Below, piece after piece: positions 8,424-19,931 of a DNA stretch of 42,353 nucleotides (position 1 is its first letter; every line of letters starts with the position of its first letter). The notes under the pieces were generated by a model that saw nothing but the letters and a program-made list of their open reading frames with translations, was not told where the DNA came from and did not search any database. The stretch is from Calditrichota bacterium (GTDB lineage: Bacteria > Electryoneota > AABM5-125-24 > Hatepunaeales > Hatepunaeaceae), in contig VGIQ01000009.1 in NCBI GenBank assembly GCA_016867835.1, positions 1-42,353 of the forward strand. Reading direction: 5' to 3'. The position numbers were made by a program, and so were the translations under genes.

Positions 8424-9275
8424 ATGGACATCAAACAGATCGCCGTCATCGGAGCCGGAACGATGGGCAACGGCATTGCCCATGTCGCCGCCGCCAGCGG
8501 TATCGACGTCACACTGATCGACGTCAAGCCTGAGTTTCTCGACAAGGCACTCAAGACCATCACCGGGAATTGCGACCGGATGATCAAGAAAGGAGCCCTT
8601 ACCGAGGATGATAAGAGCGCACTCCTCAGCCGGATCAAAACTGCGACCGGCCTCGACGAAACTGCCTCGGCTGATCTCGTGATCGAAGCCGTCAGTGAAA
8701 ACGAATCGCTTAAACTTGGCATCTTCAAACATCTCGATGCCATTTGTCGTCCCGAGGTGATGCTCGCAAGCAACACCTCGTCGATTTCTATAACCGCCCT
8801 CGCAGCGGCGACCGGGCGCCCCGACCGGGTCATTGGGATGCACTTCATGAATCCCGTCCCGATGATGAAACTGGTTGAAGTGGTGCGCGGCATAGCCACT
8901 TCTGAGGAGACGACCGGACAGATTGCCGCCCTTTCCGAACGTCTCGGCAAGACGCCGGTAGTCGTCGAAGACTATCCCGGATTCGTCGCCAATCGCATCC
9001 TGATGCCGATGATCAACGAAGCGATATACTGCCTGATGGAAGGGGTTGCCGACGCCGATGCCATCGACACCGTGATGAAACTCGGTATGGCGCACCCGAT
9101 GGGACCCTTGGCGCTCGCCGACCTGATCGGCCTCGATGTCTGCCTGGCAATCCTTGAAGTGCTCCACGACGGGCTGGGCGACGACAAGTATCGGCCCTGC
9201 CCCTTGCTGAAGAAGATGGTAACCGCCGGTCACCTTGGGCGTAAGTCCGGTCGCGGCTTCTTCGCATATAACTGA
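8424..9275 (+). CDS. hbd: 3-hydroxybutyryl-CoA dehydrogenase
   Basis: This NAD(P)-dependent enzyme interconverts acetoacetyl-CoA and 3-hydroxybutyryl-CoA. The N-terminal Rossmann motif GAGTMG (10-15) is followed by the catalytic histidine region MHFMNPVPMMKLVEV and the C-terminal helical domain ending in GRKSGRGFFAYN. The length of 283 residues is that of the single-domain Hbd/PaaH family, not the fused FadB type. The ATG has AGGG upstream. Its place between thiolase and an acyl-CoA dehydrogenase reproduces the usual thl-hbd-bcd order but lacks crotonase between them. An enoyl-CoA hydratase must lie elsewhere if the pathway is to run. Confidence 0.96.
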   Translation: MDIKQIAVIGAGTMGNGIAHVAAASGIDVTLIDVKPEFLDKALKTITGNCDRMIKKGALTEDDKSALLSRIKTATGLDETASADLVIEAVSENESLKLGIFKHLDAICRPEVMLASNTSSISITALAAATGRPDRVIGMHFMNPVPMMKLVEVVRGIATSEETTGQIAALSERLGKTPVVVEDYPGFVANRILMPMINEAIYCLMEGVADADAIDTVMKLGMAHPMGPLALADLIGLDVCLAILEVLHDGLGDDKYRPCPLLKKMVTAGHLGRKSGRGFFAYN

Positions 9276-9301
9276 TCGCTATCTCTACAGCAACACTGAC
9301 G

Positions 9302-10447
9302 ATGGACTTCACCTACACCCCGGAACAGCAGATGGTGCGAGACACCATCCGCGACTTTGCACTGGCCGAATTAGCCGCCGGTGCGGCTGAACGTGACGAA
9401 AAGGAAATCTTTCCCCACGAAGCCATCAGGAAGTTGGGCGAACTCGGCTTTATGGGCGTCACTGTGCCTCCCGAAGAAGGCGGGTCGGGTCTCGATATGA
9501 TCTCCTATGCCATTGCCGTCGAGGAGTTGGCGCGAGTCGATGCCTCGTGCGCCATCATCGTATCGGTCAACAACTCGCTGGTCTGTTACCCCCTCGAAAA
9601 GTTCGCTACTCCGGAGCAGAAAGAACGCCTCCTGAAGCCCCTCGCTTCGGGAGGCAAATTGGGCGCTTTCGCCCTCTCCGAGCCAGGCTCGGGCTCCGAT
9701 GCCGGGGCTATGAAGACAACTGCGGTCCGCGACGGCGATGACTACATCCTTAACGGCACCAAGAATTTCATCACCACCGGAGCAAACAGTGACGTGATGA
9801 TAGTCTTTGCCGTGACCGATGCCAACAAAGGCTCACGCGGGACATCGGCCTATCTCATCGAAAAGGGGATGAAGGGGTTTGAGGTAGGAAGACATGAGAA
9901 GAAACTCGGCATCCGGGCGTCCGACTGCGTGCAGATTTCTCTGGTCGATTGCCGGGTGCCGATCGCCAATCTGCTTGGCGGCGAGGGTATGGGCTTCAAG
10001 ATTGCCCTTACGACGCTCAACTCCGGCCGGATCGGAGTCGCCGCTCAGGCCCTCGGCATTGCACAGGCATCGCTCGACGAAGCCGTAAAATACAGCCAGG
10101 AGCGCAGGCAATTCGGGCAGCCGCTTTCAGCTTTCCAGATTACCCGTGCCAAGATCGCCCGGATGGCAATGGAGATTGAAGCCGCTCGATTGCTGCTTCA
10201 TTCGGCTTGTGCAAGGAAGGATCGCGGCGAGTCCTTCATCAAAGAGGCAGCGATGGCCAAACTCTACTGCTCGGAATTGGCTGTCCGCACTGCGCTTGAA
10301 GCCGTCCAGATTCATGGCGGTTACGGCTACATCAAGGAGTATCCGGTCGAGCGCTATCTGCGCGATTCCAAGATCACCACGATCTATGAAGGCACCAACG
10401 AGGTGATGCACCTCGTGATTGCGGAACAGATTCTCGGGCGGGAGTGA
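9302..10447 (+). CDS. Acyl-CoA dehydrogenase (butyryl-CoA type)
   Basis: This second FAD-dependent acyl-CoA dehydrogenase of the cluster has 381 residues and a complete domain order: FTYTPEQQMVRD at the N-terminus, FALSEPGSGSDAG, then QERRQFGQPL, IHGGYGYIKEYPVERYLRD and IYEGTNEVMH. The expected catalytic glutamate is E363 in the YEGT motif. Unlike the enzyme at 5140, it keeps the usual tyrosine before that residue. It begins 26 bases after hbd, so the pair probably forms one transcript and the enzyme likely acts on a C4 or branched short-chain CoA. No etfAB genes accompany it here. Confidence 0.95.
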   Translation: MDFTYTPEQQMVRDTIRDFALAELAAGAAERDEKEIFPHEAIRKLGELGFMGVTVPPEEGGSGLDMISYAIAVEELARVDASCAIIVSVNNSLVCYPLEKFATPEQKERLLKPLASGGKLGAFALSEPGSGSDAGAMKTTAVRDGDDYILNGTKNFITTGANSDVMIVFAVTDANKGSRGTSAYLIEKGMKGFEVGRHEKKLGIRASDCVQISLVDCRVPIANLLGGEGMGFKIALTTLNSGRIGVAAQALGIAQASLDEAVKYSQERRQFGQPLSAFQITRAKIARMAMEIEAARLLLHSACARKDRGESFIKEAAMAKLYCSELAVRTALEAVQIHGGYGYIKEYPVERYLRDSKITTIYEGTNEVMHLVIAEQILGRE

Positions 10448-10522
10448 TTCCGCGCTGAACGATCATCTCATCAGGGGCGGAAGGGGCAGGCAAGGTCTGC
10501 CGTGCCGCCGGGAGGAACGCTA

Positions 10523-11476
10523 ATGTCCGGCTTCGACGAAAGCCTTAAGATATGGTATTCGGGGCGGTGGATTGACTGGCACGAGGCAACCGTCCACGTG
10601 ATGTCCCACGTCGTCCACTACGGTTCGTCCGTCTTTGAAGGCATGCGCTGCTACTCGACGCCGCAGGGATCGGTTATCTACCGCTTGGGCGACCACATCC
10701 GACGCCTCTTCAACTCAGCCAAGATCTACCGGATGGCAGTGCCCTACACCGAAGCCGATGTATGCAACGTCTGCGTCGAACTGCTTAAGGTGAATCATCA
10801 GCCGGAGTTCTACCTGCGGCCGGTGATCTTCCGCGGCTATGACAGCCTCGGTGTGGCACCCGGAAACTGCCCTATCGAGGTCGTTGTCGGCGGTTGGCGC
10901 TGGGGCAAGTATCTTGGCCCCGAAGCGCTTGCAAGCGGGGTCGATGTCTGCGTCTCGTCGTGGACTCGTATCGCGCCGAATACCCTGCCGGCGCTGGCCA
11001 AGTGCGCCGCAAACTACATGAATTCACAGTTGATCAAGATGGAAGCCCTCGCCGATGGCTACGCCGAAGGCATCGGCCTCGATGCGCAAGGCTATGTCAG
11101 TGAAGGTTCCGGCGAGAATCTATTTGTCGTCTTCAATGGTAAGATACTAACGCCTCCACTGGGCGCCTCAGTCCTACCCGGCATAACCCGCGACTCGGTC
11201 CTGGCCCTCCTGCGCGATCTCAAGGCAGAAGGGAAAATCCATCACGACATTCAGGAGTCGCTCATTCCGCGGGAAATGCTCTACATTGCCGATGAGGTCT
11301 TCTTCACCGGATCGGCAGCCGAGATCACGCCTATTCGCTCGGTCGATCGTATCACTATTGGAGGCGGTCGCTGCGGGCCGGTCACAGCGATGCTCCAGGA
11401 ACGGTTCTTTGCCGTGGTGAACGGCGAGGTTCCCGACCAGCACAATTGGCTCACCCGCATTGCCTTCGACGACTAA
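10523..11476 (+). CDS. ilvE: Branched-chain amino acid aminotransferase
   Basis: This class IV PLP aminotransferase interconverts leucine, isoleucine and valine with their 2-oxo acids. K160 in ALAKCAANYMN is the Schiff-base lysine. VHYGSSVFEGMR (32-43) and YVSEGSGENLF (191-201) are the family signatures around the cofactor. The ATG at 10523 has GGAGGA at 10511-10516, six bases away, giving 317 residues. Following acyl-CoA dehydrogenase and biotin carboxylase genes, it would fit branched-chain amino acid breakdown to acyl-CoA. It could also simply be the biosynthetic transaminase. The stop overlaps nusB by 17 bases. Confidence 0.93.
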   Translation: MSGFDESLKIWYSGRWIDWHEATVHVMSHVVHYGSSVFEGMRCYSTPQGSVIYRLGDHIRRLFNSAKIYRMAVPYTEADVCNVCVELLKVNHQPEFYLRPVIFRGYDSLGVAPGNCPIEVVVGGWRWGKYLGPEALASGVDVCVSSWTRIAPNTLPALAKCAANYMNSQLIKMEALADGYAEGIGLDAQGYVSEGSGENLFVVFNGKILTPPLGASVLPGITRDSVLALLRDLKAEGKIHHDIQESLIPREMLYIADEVFFTGSAAEITPIRSVDRITIGGGRCGPVTAMLQERFFAVVNGEVPDQHNWLTRIAFDD

Positions 11477-11990
11477 ACGCGTTCCGCCGGACCCGGCTCT
11501 GCTCCTTGAAGATGATGACGACGACGGCCTCCCGGCAGCGACCTGTCACCCCGGCGATAAGCCTACGCGTCGTTATTCCCGTGAGATCGCTCTTCGGGCC
11601 CTCTATGCACGGGAACTGAAGGGAGACAGCGCTGGCGATCTCCTTACCGACACGCTGGTAAATGCCGGCCAGCCGACCCCCGACTATGCCGTGCGACTGA
11701 TTGAACTCGTGGCTGCACATCAGGTGCAGGTTGACGACTGGATCCGGAGCCGGGTCGAAAAATGGGAATTTCACCGCATCGCATTACTTGACCGCTTGAT
11801 CCTAAGGCTGGCGATTACCGAGATGCTTTTTGTTCCGGATGTTCCCTTAAAGGTAGCGCTTGACGAAGCCATCGAACTGACCAAATTCTATTCGACAGAC
11901 CAGAGCGGCCGTTTCGTTAACGGTATCCTCGATACACTCTCAAAGGAAGCCCGGGAAGGCAGGCTGATCACTTCTGGAGGCGCCGCATAG
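11460..11990 (+). CDS. nusB: Transcription antitermination factor NusB
   Basis: NusB binds boxA RNA with S10 in rRNA antitermination complexes. The C-terminal 140 residues are the all-helical NusB domain, recognisable by SREIALRALYARE near the start and the closing GRFVNGILDTL. The first 35 residues are an acidic, proline-containing extension (LLLEDDDDDG) not found in short NusB proteins. The start is assigned to TTG 11460, which overlaps the end of ilvE and has no obvious SD. A later start that would trim the acidic tail is possible, though no better codon is visible. A metallophosphoesterase follows after 5 bases. Confidence 0.92.
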   Translation: MPSTTKRVPPDPALLLEDDDDDGLPAATCHPGDKPTRRYSREIALRALYARELKGDSAGDLLTDTLVNAGQPTPDYAVRLIELVAAHQVQVDDWIRSRVEKWEFHRIALLDRLILRLAITEMLFVPDVPLKVALDEAIELTKFYSTDQSGRFVNGILDTLSKEAREGRLITSGGAA

Positions 11991-11995
11991 CCGGA

Positions 11996-12676
11996 TTGAG
12001 ACTCGCCATCATTTCAGACGTTCACAGCAACCTCCCGGCTCTCGAGGCGGTCCTTGACTCTGCTTACCGGGAAGGCTGCCAAAACGTTGTCTGTCTCGGC
12101 GATGTTGTCGGCTATGGCGCAAGTCCCATCCAATGCCTCGATCTTCTTGAAGAAAAAGGCATCCCGGTTATTTTAGGCAATCACGATGCCGCCGCCGCCG
12201 GACGCCTTAGTCTCGACTACCTTAACGAGCATGCCCGAACAGCGATCGAGTGGACGATTCATGAGATCGGTCCGGCTCGCCGGGAGCGGCTCGCCCGGTT
12301 GCCGGCAACTCTCGAAAGGGAGGGTATGCTCTTTGTTCACGCTTCCCCCTTTGAACCGCTCAACTGGCATTATATCTTTAACCAGTCTGAAGCCCGCGTC
12401 GCTTTCCGCGAGTTCGTCCAGCCTGTCTGTTTTGTCGGACACACCCATTTCCCCGTCAGTTTCCAGAATCCGTCGGACGGCCGGCGTCTCATCAACGTCG
12501 GCTCGGTCGGACAGCCGCGCGACCGCGATAACCGGGCTTGCTACGGTATCTTCGATACAACAACCGCGACTTTTCGCTGGGAACGTGTCGAATACGACAT
12601 CGGAACGGCTGTCAGGGCAATAATCCAGGCTGAACTGCCTCGCTATCTGGCTGATCGGCTCCGGATGGGAGTATGA
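11996..12676 (+). CDS. Metallophosphoesterase (calcineurin-like)
   Basis: The protein has all five metal-binding blocks of the calcineurin-like fold: D8 and H10 in SDVHSN, GDVVGYG (35-41), GNHD (61-64), H115 in FVHASP and GHTH (148-151). The 226-residue length and the GDVVGYGASP pattern match the YfcE/MJ0936-like group of small phosphodiesterases with unknown physiological substrate. The start is TTG 11996, and GGAGG lies 15 bases upstream, which is longer than ideal. Its coupling to nusB suggests housekeeping expression only and does not indicate a substrate. Confidence 0.92.
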   Translation: MRLAIISDVHSNLPALEAVLDSAYREGCQNVVCLGDVVGYGASPIQCLDLLEEKGIPVILGNHDAAAAGRLSLDYLNEHARTAIEWTIHEIGPARRERLARLPATLEREGMLFVHASPFEPLNWHYIFNQSEARVAFREFVQPVCFVGHTHFPVSFQNPSDGRRLINVGSVGQPRDRDNRACYGIFDTTTATFRWERVEYDIGTAVRAIIQAELPRYLADRLRMGV

Positions 12677-12776
12677 TTCATTATTACCGGGACGTTGTCC
12701 TTTCAACTTTATTGTCGAAACCAGTTAAAAAATCAGGCCGCTTGCTCTCTTCTCTACTTACTCACGTGACCGCTGA

Positions 12777-15776
<3,000 letters not shown>

Positions 15777-15801
15777 TCTCTCATCTTCACTAAGGGACAG
15801 G

Positions 15802-16275
15802 ATGGAACGTCATATCGTCGAAATACTCGTTATCCTCATGCGCGAATACCCGGAAGGCGCTATTCGCCCCGAGGAGTTTGAACCCTTGGCCAACAACCTC
15901 ATCGGCCTCGGATATACCCAAAATGAAATCGAATCGGCGCTCTTCTGGTTCTACAATCGTCAGGAAGTGAACCGCTCGACGCCGACCCAGGCCCATGGCC
16001 TAATGCCTGGTGCTGTGCGAATGCTGCACGAGGTCGAACGTTCGGTGATCACTCCCAAAGCTTACGGCTATCTCATCGAACTGAACCAACTGGGGCTGAT
16101 CACTCTCGAGGAAATGGATTCCATCATCGAGCGCTCGGTTGTAATGGGTGGGCGCAAGGTCGATATCGATGACATGAAGATGTTCATAGCGGCACAGATT
16201 CTCGACCGCAGCAACGAAGCCGGATTCGTTGCACCGGGCAATTTCGCCAAAAACCCAACCGAAACCGTGCATTGA
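15802..16275 (+). CDS. smg: Smg/DUF494 family protein
   Basis: The sequence MERHIVEILVILMREYPEG at the start and the helical body with FWFYNRQEV and YLIELNQLGLI match the Smg (DUF494) family, whose molecular role is unknown. The ATG at 15802 was chosen because it aligns with family N-termini and has AAGGGA just upstream; the frame is open further back but those residues lie inside secA. It gives 157 residues, the normal length. The gene is coupled to topA by a TTGA overlap, echoing the enterobacterial neighbourhood where smg sits next to a topoisomerase-like zinc protein and dprA/smf. No dprA is present here. Confidence 0.88.
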   Translation: MERHIVEILVILMREYPEGAIRPEEFEPLANNLIGLGYTQNEIESALFWFYNRQEVNRSTPTQAHGLMPGAVRMLHEVERSVITPKAYGYLIELNQLGLITLEEMDSIIERSVVMGGRKVDIDDMKMFIAAQILDRSNEAGFVAPGNFAKNPTETVH

Positions 16276-18641
16276 GTCCTGCCGGATCGCCGAAGAGCAA
16301 AGCCTCCCGAACCACATCGGGCCGCAGTCGCAACTCAGCCGGCCCTGCTTCAACTTCGACTCCGCCGTCGCGCCGCCCGGCTGCAACCCGGGACGGAGCG
16401 CTCGTCATTGTCGAATCGCCGACCAAGGCGCGCACGCTGACTCGCTACCTGGGGTCCGGTTATACCGTCCTAGCCAGCGGCGGGCACGTTAGAGACCTCC
16501 CGGAACGGGAGATCGGTGTCGATATCGCGCGCGGCTTCGAGCCGAAGTATGTCGAACTGCCCGACCGTGCCAAGATCGTCGGGACGCTGCGAAAAGCCGC
16601 ACGGGAAGCCAAACAGATCCTGCTCGCCACCGACCCCGATCGCGAAGGCGAGGCTATAGCCTGGCACCTCTCAGAGTTGATCGGAAGGCCCCTGTCCGAC
16701 TTCGGCAGAGTGCAGTTTCACGAGATTACCCGCCATGCCGTCGAAGAGGCTATAAATCACCCCGGTGCTATCGATATGCAAAAAGTCGATGCGCAGCAGG
16801 CTCGCCGGGTAATGGATCGCCTCGTCGGGTATCAAGTAAGCCCGATCCTCTGGAAGACTGTCACCGGAGGTCTCTCGGCTGGACGGGTGCAATCGGTCGC
16901 TCTGCGTATCCTCTGCGAGCGGGAAGCCGAGATCGAGGCTTTTGTTCCGACTGAGTTCTGGACCATCGATGGTCGATTCAAAGGCGGGGGGGGGGTGCCC
17001 TTCCTCGCCCGGCTCAGCGAGTTTGACGGTAAGAAGGTCGAGATCGGCGAGGAAGGGGCTGCCAAATCCGTCGTCGATCGCCTGAAGCCGCAGACTTACT
17101 CGGTCGAATCAGTCAAGAAGGTGCGCCGCAAACGTGCCCCCTATCCTCCCTACACTACCAGCACCCTTCAGCAAGATGCCGGCCGGCGGCTCGGCTTCAG
17201 CGTCAAGCGGACGATGGCGGTTGCACAACGGCTCTACGAAGGCGTCGAACTCGGCAGTCGCGGTGCCGTCGGGCTGATTACCTACATGCGCACCGACTCG
17301 ATGCGCGTCTCAAGCGAAGCCATCGCTGCCGCTCGCGACTACATCGCATCGCACTTTGGAACTCCAGCGGTATCGCGCGAACCGCGGGTCTATCGCAACA
17401 AGAAAGGTGCGGTACAGGATGCTCACGAAGCGATCCGGCCGACCGACGTCAGACTTTCGCCGCAGGAACTAAAAGGGCTTCTTGGCGGTGACGAAATGAA
17501 ACTCTATGACCTCATCTGGCGCCGCTTCGTAGCCACCCAGATGAAGGATGCCGAATACGACCAAACCACAGTTCGAATCCACGGCAGCGAAGGCGCCCTT
17601 TTCAAATCTACCGGCCAGGTGCTGATTCTGCCCGGATTCCTGCAGGTGATGGCCGATCTAAAGGTTTCGGATGATAAAACGGATGAGGCTGACAAGTCGG
17701 GAGAGCCTCCCGATACCGCGCTTCCGCCCGGCCTCGTCGAAGGGATGCCTCTTGCGCTACTTGATCTAATTCCGAAGCAGCGCTTCACCCAGCCGCCTCC
17801 GCACTACTCGGAAGCAAGCCTCGTTAAGGAACTCGACGAAAAAGGCATCGGCCGGCCTTCTACCTATGCCGCCATCATCTCGACTCTCTTTGACCGCACT
17901 TATGCCGAGCGTAGAGAAAAGGTCCTCCACCCGACACCACTCGGCAAGACCGTGAACCGCATCCTCGTCGATCTCTTTCCGCAGATATTCTCCGTCGAGT
18001 TCACAGCCCGGATGGAAGAGGAACTCGACCGGATAGAAGAAAAGGGGGACGAGTGGCGCAAGGTCATGGGCGATTTCTATGGCCCTTTCAGCACTGCACT
18101 GGCGGCTGCCGATAAAGCCAAGGGCGACTTGAAGAAAGAGACGCTGGAGCCGGTTGGGCGCGACTGCCCGCAGTGCGGCAGCCCGCTCGTCTATCATTTT
18201 GGCCGGCGTGGCCGGTTCATCGCCTGCACCGGATTCCCCAAATGCCGCTACAGCGAGGGCATCGAAGAGAATGCGCCTCCCGTCGAGAGCGATACGCCCT
18301 GCCCCCTTTGCGGAGGCAAAATGCTTGTCCGCAGCGGCCGGTTTGGCAAGTTCCTCGGATGCATCAACTATCCTAAATGTAAGGGTCTTCTTCCACTCAA
18401 GACCGAGCACGCTTGTCCCAGGGAGGGCTGCACCGGGCACATCGTCGAGCGACGTTCAAAGTCCGGCAAGGTTTTCTTCGGATGCTCGCACTACCCCGAC
18501 TGCGATTTTGTGACCTGGGACTCACCGACGGCAGGACCTTGTTCGCAGTGTAAAGCTCCTACGCTATTCGAAAAAAAGAGTAAAGCCGGGACGCAGGTCC
18601 ACTGTCGCCGCTGCGATTGGAAGGGCGAAGCCGGTGGATAG
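16272..18641 (+). CDS. topA: DNA topoisomerase I
   Basis: This type IA topoisomerase relaxes negative supercoils. The Toprim domain shows VIVESPTKA (46-54) and the metal motif DPDREGEA (121-128). The catalytic tyrosine is Y338 in GLITYMRTDSMR. The C-terminal third carries four to five four-cysteine zinc ribbons (CPQCGSPL, CPLCGGKM, CPREGCTG, CSQCKAP), fitting the 789-residue length. The first 40 residues are a serine/proline/arginine-rich, probably disordered tail preceding the fold. The start is TTG in a TTGA overlap with smg. A run of ten G (16986-16995) encodes glycines near residue 240, and slippage there would truncate the enzyme. Confidence 0.97.
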   Translation: MSPAGSPKSKASRTTSGRSRNSAGPASTSTPPSRRPAATRDGALVIVESPTKARTLTRYLGSGYTVLASGGHVRDLPEREIGVDIARGFEPKYVELPDRAKIVGTLRKAAREAKQILLATDPDREGEAIAWHLSELIGRPLSDFGRVQFHEITRHAVEEAINHPGAIDMQKVDAQQARRVMDRLVGYQVSPILWKTVTGGLSAGRVQSVALRILCEREAEIEAFVPTEFWTIDGRFKGGGGVPFLARLSEFDGKKVEIGEEGAAKSVVDRLKPQTYSVESVKKVRRKRAPYPPYTTSTLQQDAGRRLGFSVKRTMAVAQRLYEGVELGSRGAVGLITYMRTDSMRVSSEAIAAARDYIASHFGTPAVSREPRVYRNKKGAVQDAHEAIRPTDVRLSPQELKGLLGGDEMKLYDLIWRRFVATQMKDAEYDQTTVRIHGSEGALFKSTGQVLILPGFLQVMADLKVSDDKTDEADKSGEPPDTALPPGLVEGMPLALLDLIPKQRFTQPPPHYSEASLVKELDEKGIGRPSTYAAIISTLFDRTYAERREKVLHPTPLGKTVNRILVDLFPQIFSVEFTARMEEELDRIEEKGDEWRKVMGDFYGPFSTALAAADKAKGDLKKETLEPVGRDCPQCGSPLVYHFGRRGRFIACTGFPKCRYSEGIEENAPPVESDTPCPLCGGKMLVRSGRFGKFLGCINYPKCKGLLPLKTEHACPREGCTGHIVERRSKSGKVFFGCSHYPDCDFVTWDSPTAGPCSQCKAPTLFEKKSKAGTQVHCRRCDWKGEAGG
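16986..16995 (+). repeat. Homopolymeric G10 tract inside topA
   Basis: Ten consecutive G residues encode the end of the FKGGGGVPF stretch of TopA. Such tracts are prone to replication slippage and to sequencing length error. The reading frame is intact at the length shown. Confidence 0.9.
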
Positions 18642-19587
18642 CGACCTTATTAGAGGCTTTCTGAATATTCTAAACACCCGCCGGTTCAGTCCTCACACCC
18701 TGCGCGCCTACGAGAAAGATCTGCTGGAGTTCGCCGCGTATCTGGACGAGCGCAAGAAGGATTCACTTCTCGCCGACTTCCGCATCATCCGCGATCATCT
18801 TTACAACCTGCACCGGCGCGGTCTTGCACCGCGATCGATCGGTCGCAAGTTCGCCGCCATTAAAGCCTACTATCGCCATCTGATGCGTGTTGGAAGCATA
18901 TCCGACAACCCCACCCGTCCGGTTCAGGCGCCCCGCGAGCGGCGAAGCCTTCCCAAACCGCTTCCCCGTGAGGAATTGGCAAAGGCCCTTGACAGGCAGA
19001 TTGAAGATGCCCTTGCCATTCGCGACCGGGCAATGGTCGAACTACTTTATGGCTGCGGGCTGCGCATATCGGAGTTGACCGGGCTAGACATCGTATCACT
19101 TAATGACAAAGTCCTCCGCGTTTACGGTAAGGGAGGCAAGGAGCGAATCACTCCGCTGCCCGGTAAGGCCATTAACGCCTTGGCAGCTTATGTTCCTGTT
19201 CGTGCAATCCTTTCAACCGGCCGGTCGGATGAGCCGGCCTTGTTCCTGAGTCGTAGTGGAAAACGGCTCACTGCGCGCGATGCCCGTCGGAGGGTCGAAC
19301 TGTATCTTGACGCGCTGAGTGACGGCCGAACGCCCCATCCCCATCGCCTCCGCCATTCCTTTGCGACGCACCTCCTCGACAACGGCGCCGGCCTAAGGGA
19401 AGTGCAGGAACTGCTCGGGCACGCCAGCCCGCAAACCACCCAAATTTACACTCACGTCGGTATCGAACGGCTGCTCAAGGTCTATCGTCAGGCTCATCCG
19501 CGGGCGGGTGAGCCGGTGGAGACCACTGACGCTTTGCTCAGCCCTGTACCGACACCCACCCAGGTCAAAGCGGGAGACATAGAATGA
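18634..19587 (+). CDS. xerC: Tyrosine recombinase XerC/XerD
   Basis: Xer recombinases resolve chromosome dimers at dif. The catalytic set is complete: R144 in CGLRISEL, K166 in VYGKGGKE, H237 and R240 in HRLRHSFATHLL, H263 in LLGHAS and the nucleophile Y272 in IYTHV. The N-terminal SAM-like core-binding domain occupies residues 1-90. The length is 317 residues, slightly above the usual 300 because of a proline-rich C-terminal tail. The position directly after topA, overlapping by 8 bases from a GTG start, is the same order as the topA-codV (xerC) region of Bacillus, so XerC is preferred to XerD. No integrase-type extra domain or att-like repeats are seen, arguing against a mobile element. Confidence 0.92.
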   Translation: MDSDLIRGFLNILNTRRFSPHTLRAYEKDLLEFAAYLDERKKDSLLADFRIIRDHLYNLHRRGLAPRSIGRKFAAIKAYYRHLMRVGSISDNPTRPVQAPRERRSLPKPLPREELAKALDRQIEDALAIRDRAMVELLYGCGLRISELTGLDIVSLNDKVLRVYGKGGKERITPLPGKAINALAAYVPVRAILSTGRSDEPALFLSRSGKRLTARDARRRVELYLDALSDGRTPHPHRLRHSFATHLLDNGAGLREVQELLGHASPQTTQIYTHVGIERLLKVYRQAHPRAGEPVETTDALLSPVPTPTQVKAGDIE

Positions 19588-19874
19588 AAGTCACCATATC
19601 CGCACGGCACTTCGAAGCCAGCGACAAACTGCAGACCTTTGCGGTCCGTGAGGTTGAGAGACTTCGCAAGTTCTTCGACGGTCAGGCGACCGCTGAGGCA
19701 ATCCTCGAAGAAAATGGGTCGCAGAAGTCCGTTGAACTGCGCCTGACAATGCTCGGTAAACTGCTGCCGGCGCGGGTCGAAGGCGCCGACTTTTACGCCA
19801 TTATTCCTCAGGCGGTCGAAAAGATCGCCCGGCAGGTAAAGGCTACCAAGGAAAAAGTCTATTATCCCCGATAA
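19584..19874 (+). CDS. hpf: Ribosome hibernation-promoting factor, short form
   Basis: HPF/YfiA proteins bind the 30S decoding centre and stabilise idle ribosomes. The 96-residue sequence has the beta-alpha-beta-beta-beta-alpha pattern, the N-terminal VTISARHFEAS and conserved helix residues VEKIARQVKATKEK. It lacks the C-terminal dimerisation domain of long HPF, so it belongs to the short class. It starts in an ATGA overlap with xerC. Its last codons (CCC CGA TAA) form the left arm of an inverted repeat whose right arm covers the hprK ribosome binding site. Confidence 0.93.
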   Translation: MKVTISARHFEASDKLQTFAVREVERLRKFFDGQATAEAILEENGSQKSVELRLTMLGKLLPARVEGADFYAIIPQAVEKIARQVKATKEKVYYPR

Positions 19875-19927
19875 GATAAATTGCCAGGATAGCATTTCGC
19901 CTGAACATATGAGCACTTATCGGGGGT
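19864..19927 (+). promoter_or_regulatory. Inverted repeat sequestering hprK ribosome binding site
   Basis: ATCCCCGATAAG (19864-19875) can pair with CTTATCGGGGGT (19916-19927). Ten of the pairs are perfect; outside them are one G-U and one A-U pair, and the loop is 40 bases. The left arm covers the hpf stop codon. The right arm contains the GGGGG that is the only SD candidate for the TTG start of hprK five bases later. Ribosomes finishing hpf would open the stem, so the geometry suggests translational coupling. Confidence 0.55.
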
Positions 19928-19931
19928 TTAC

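Noticed and set aside
18634-19587. Xer recombinase as part of an integrative element
   Set aside because: It is coupled to topA and hpf, lacks flanking repeats or cargo, and has housekeeping XerC motifs.
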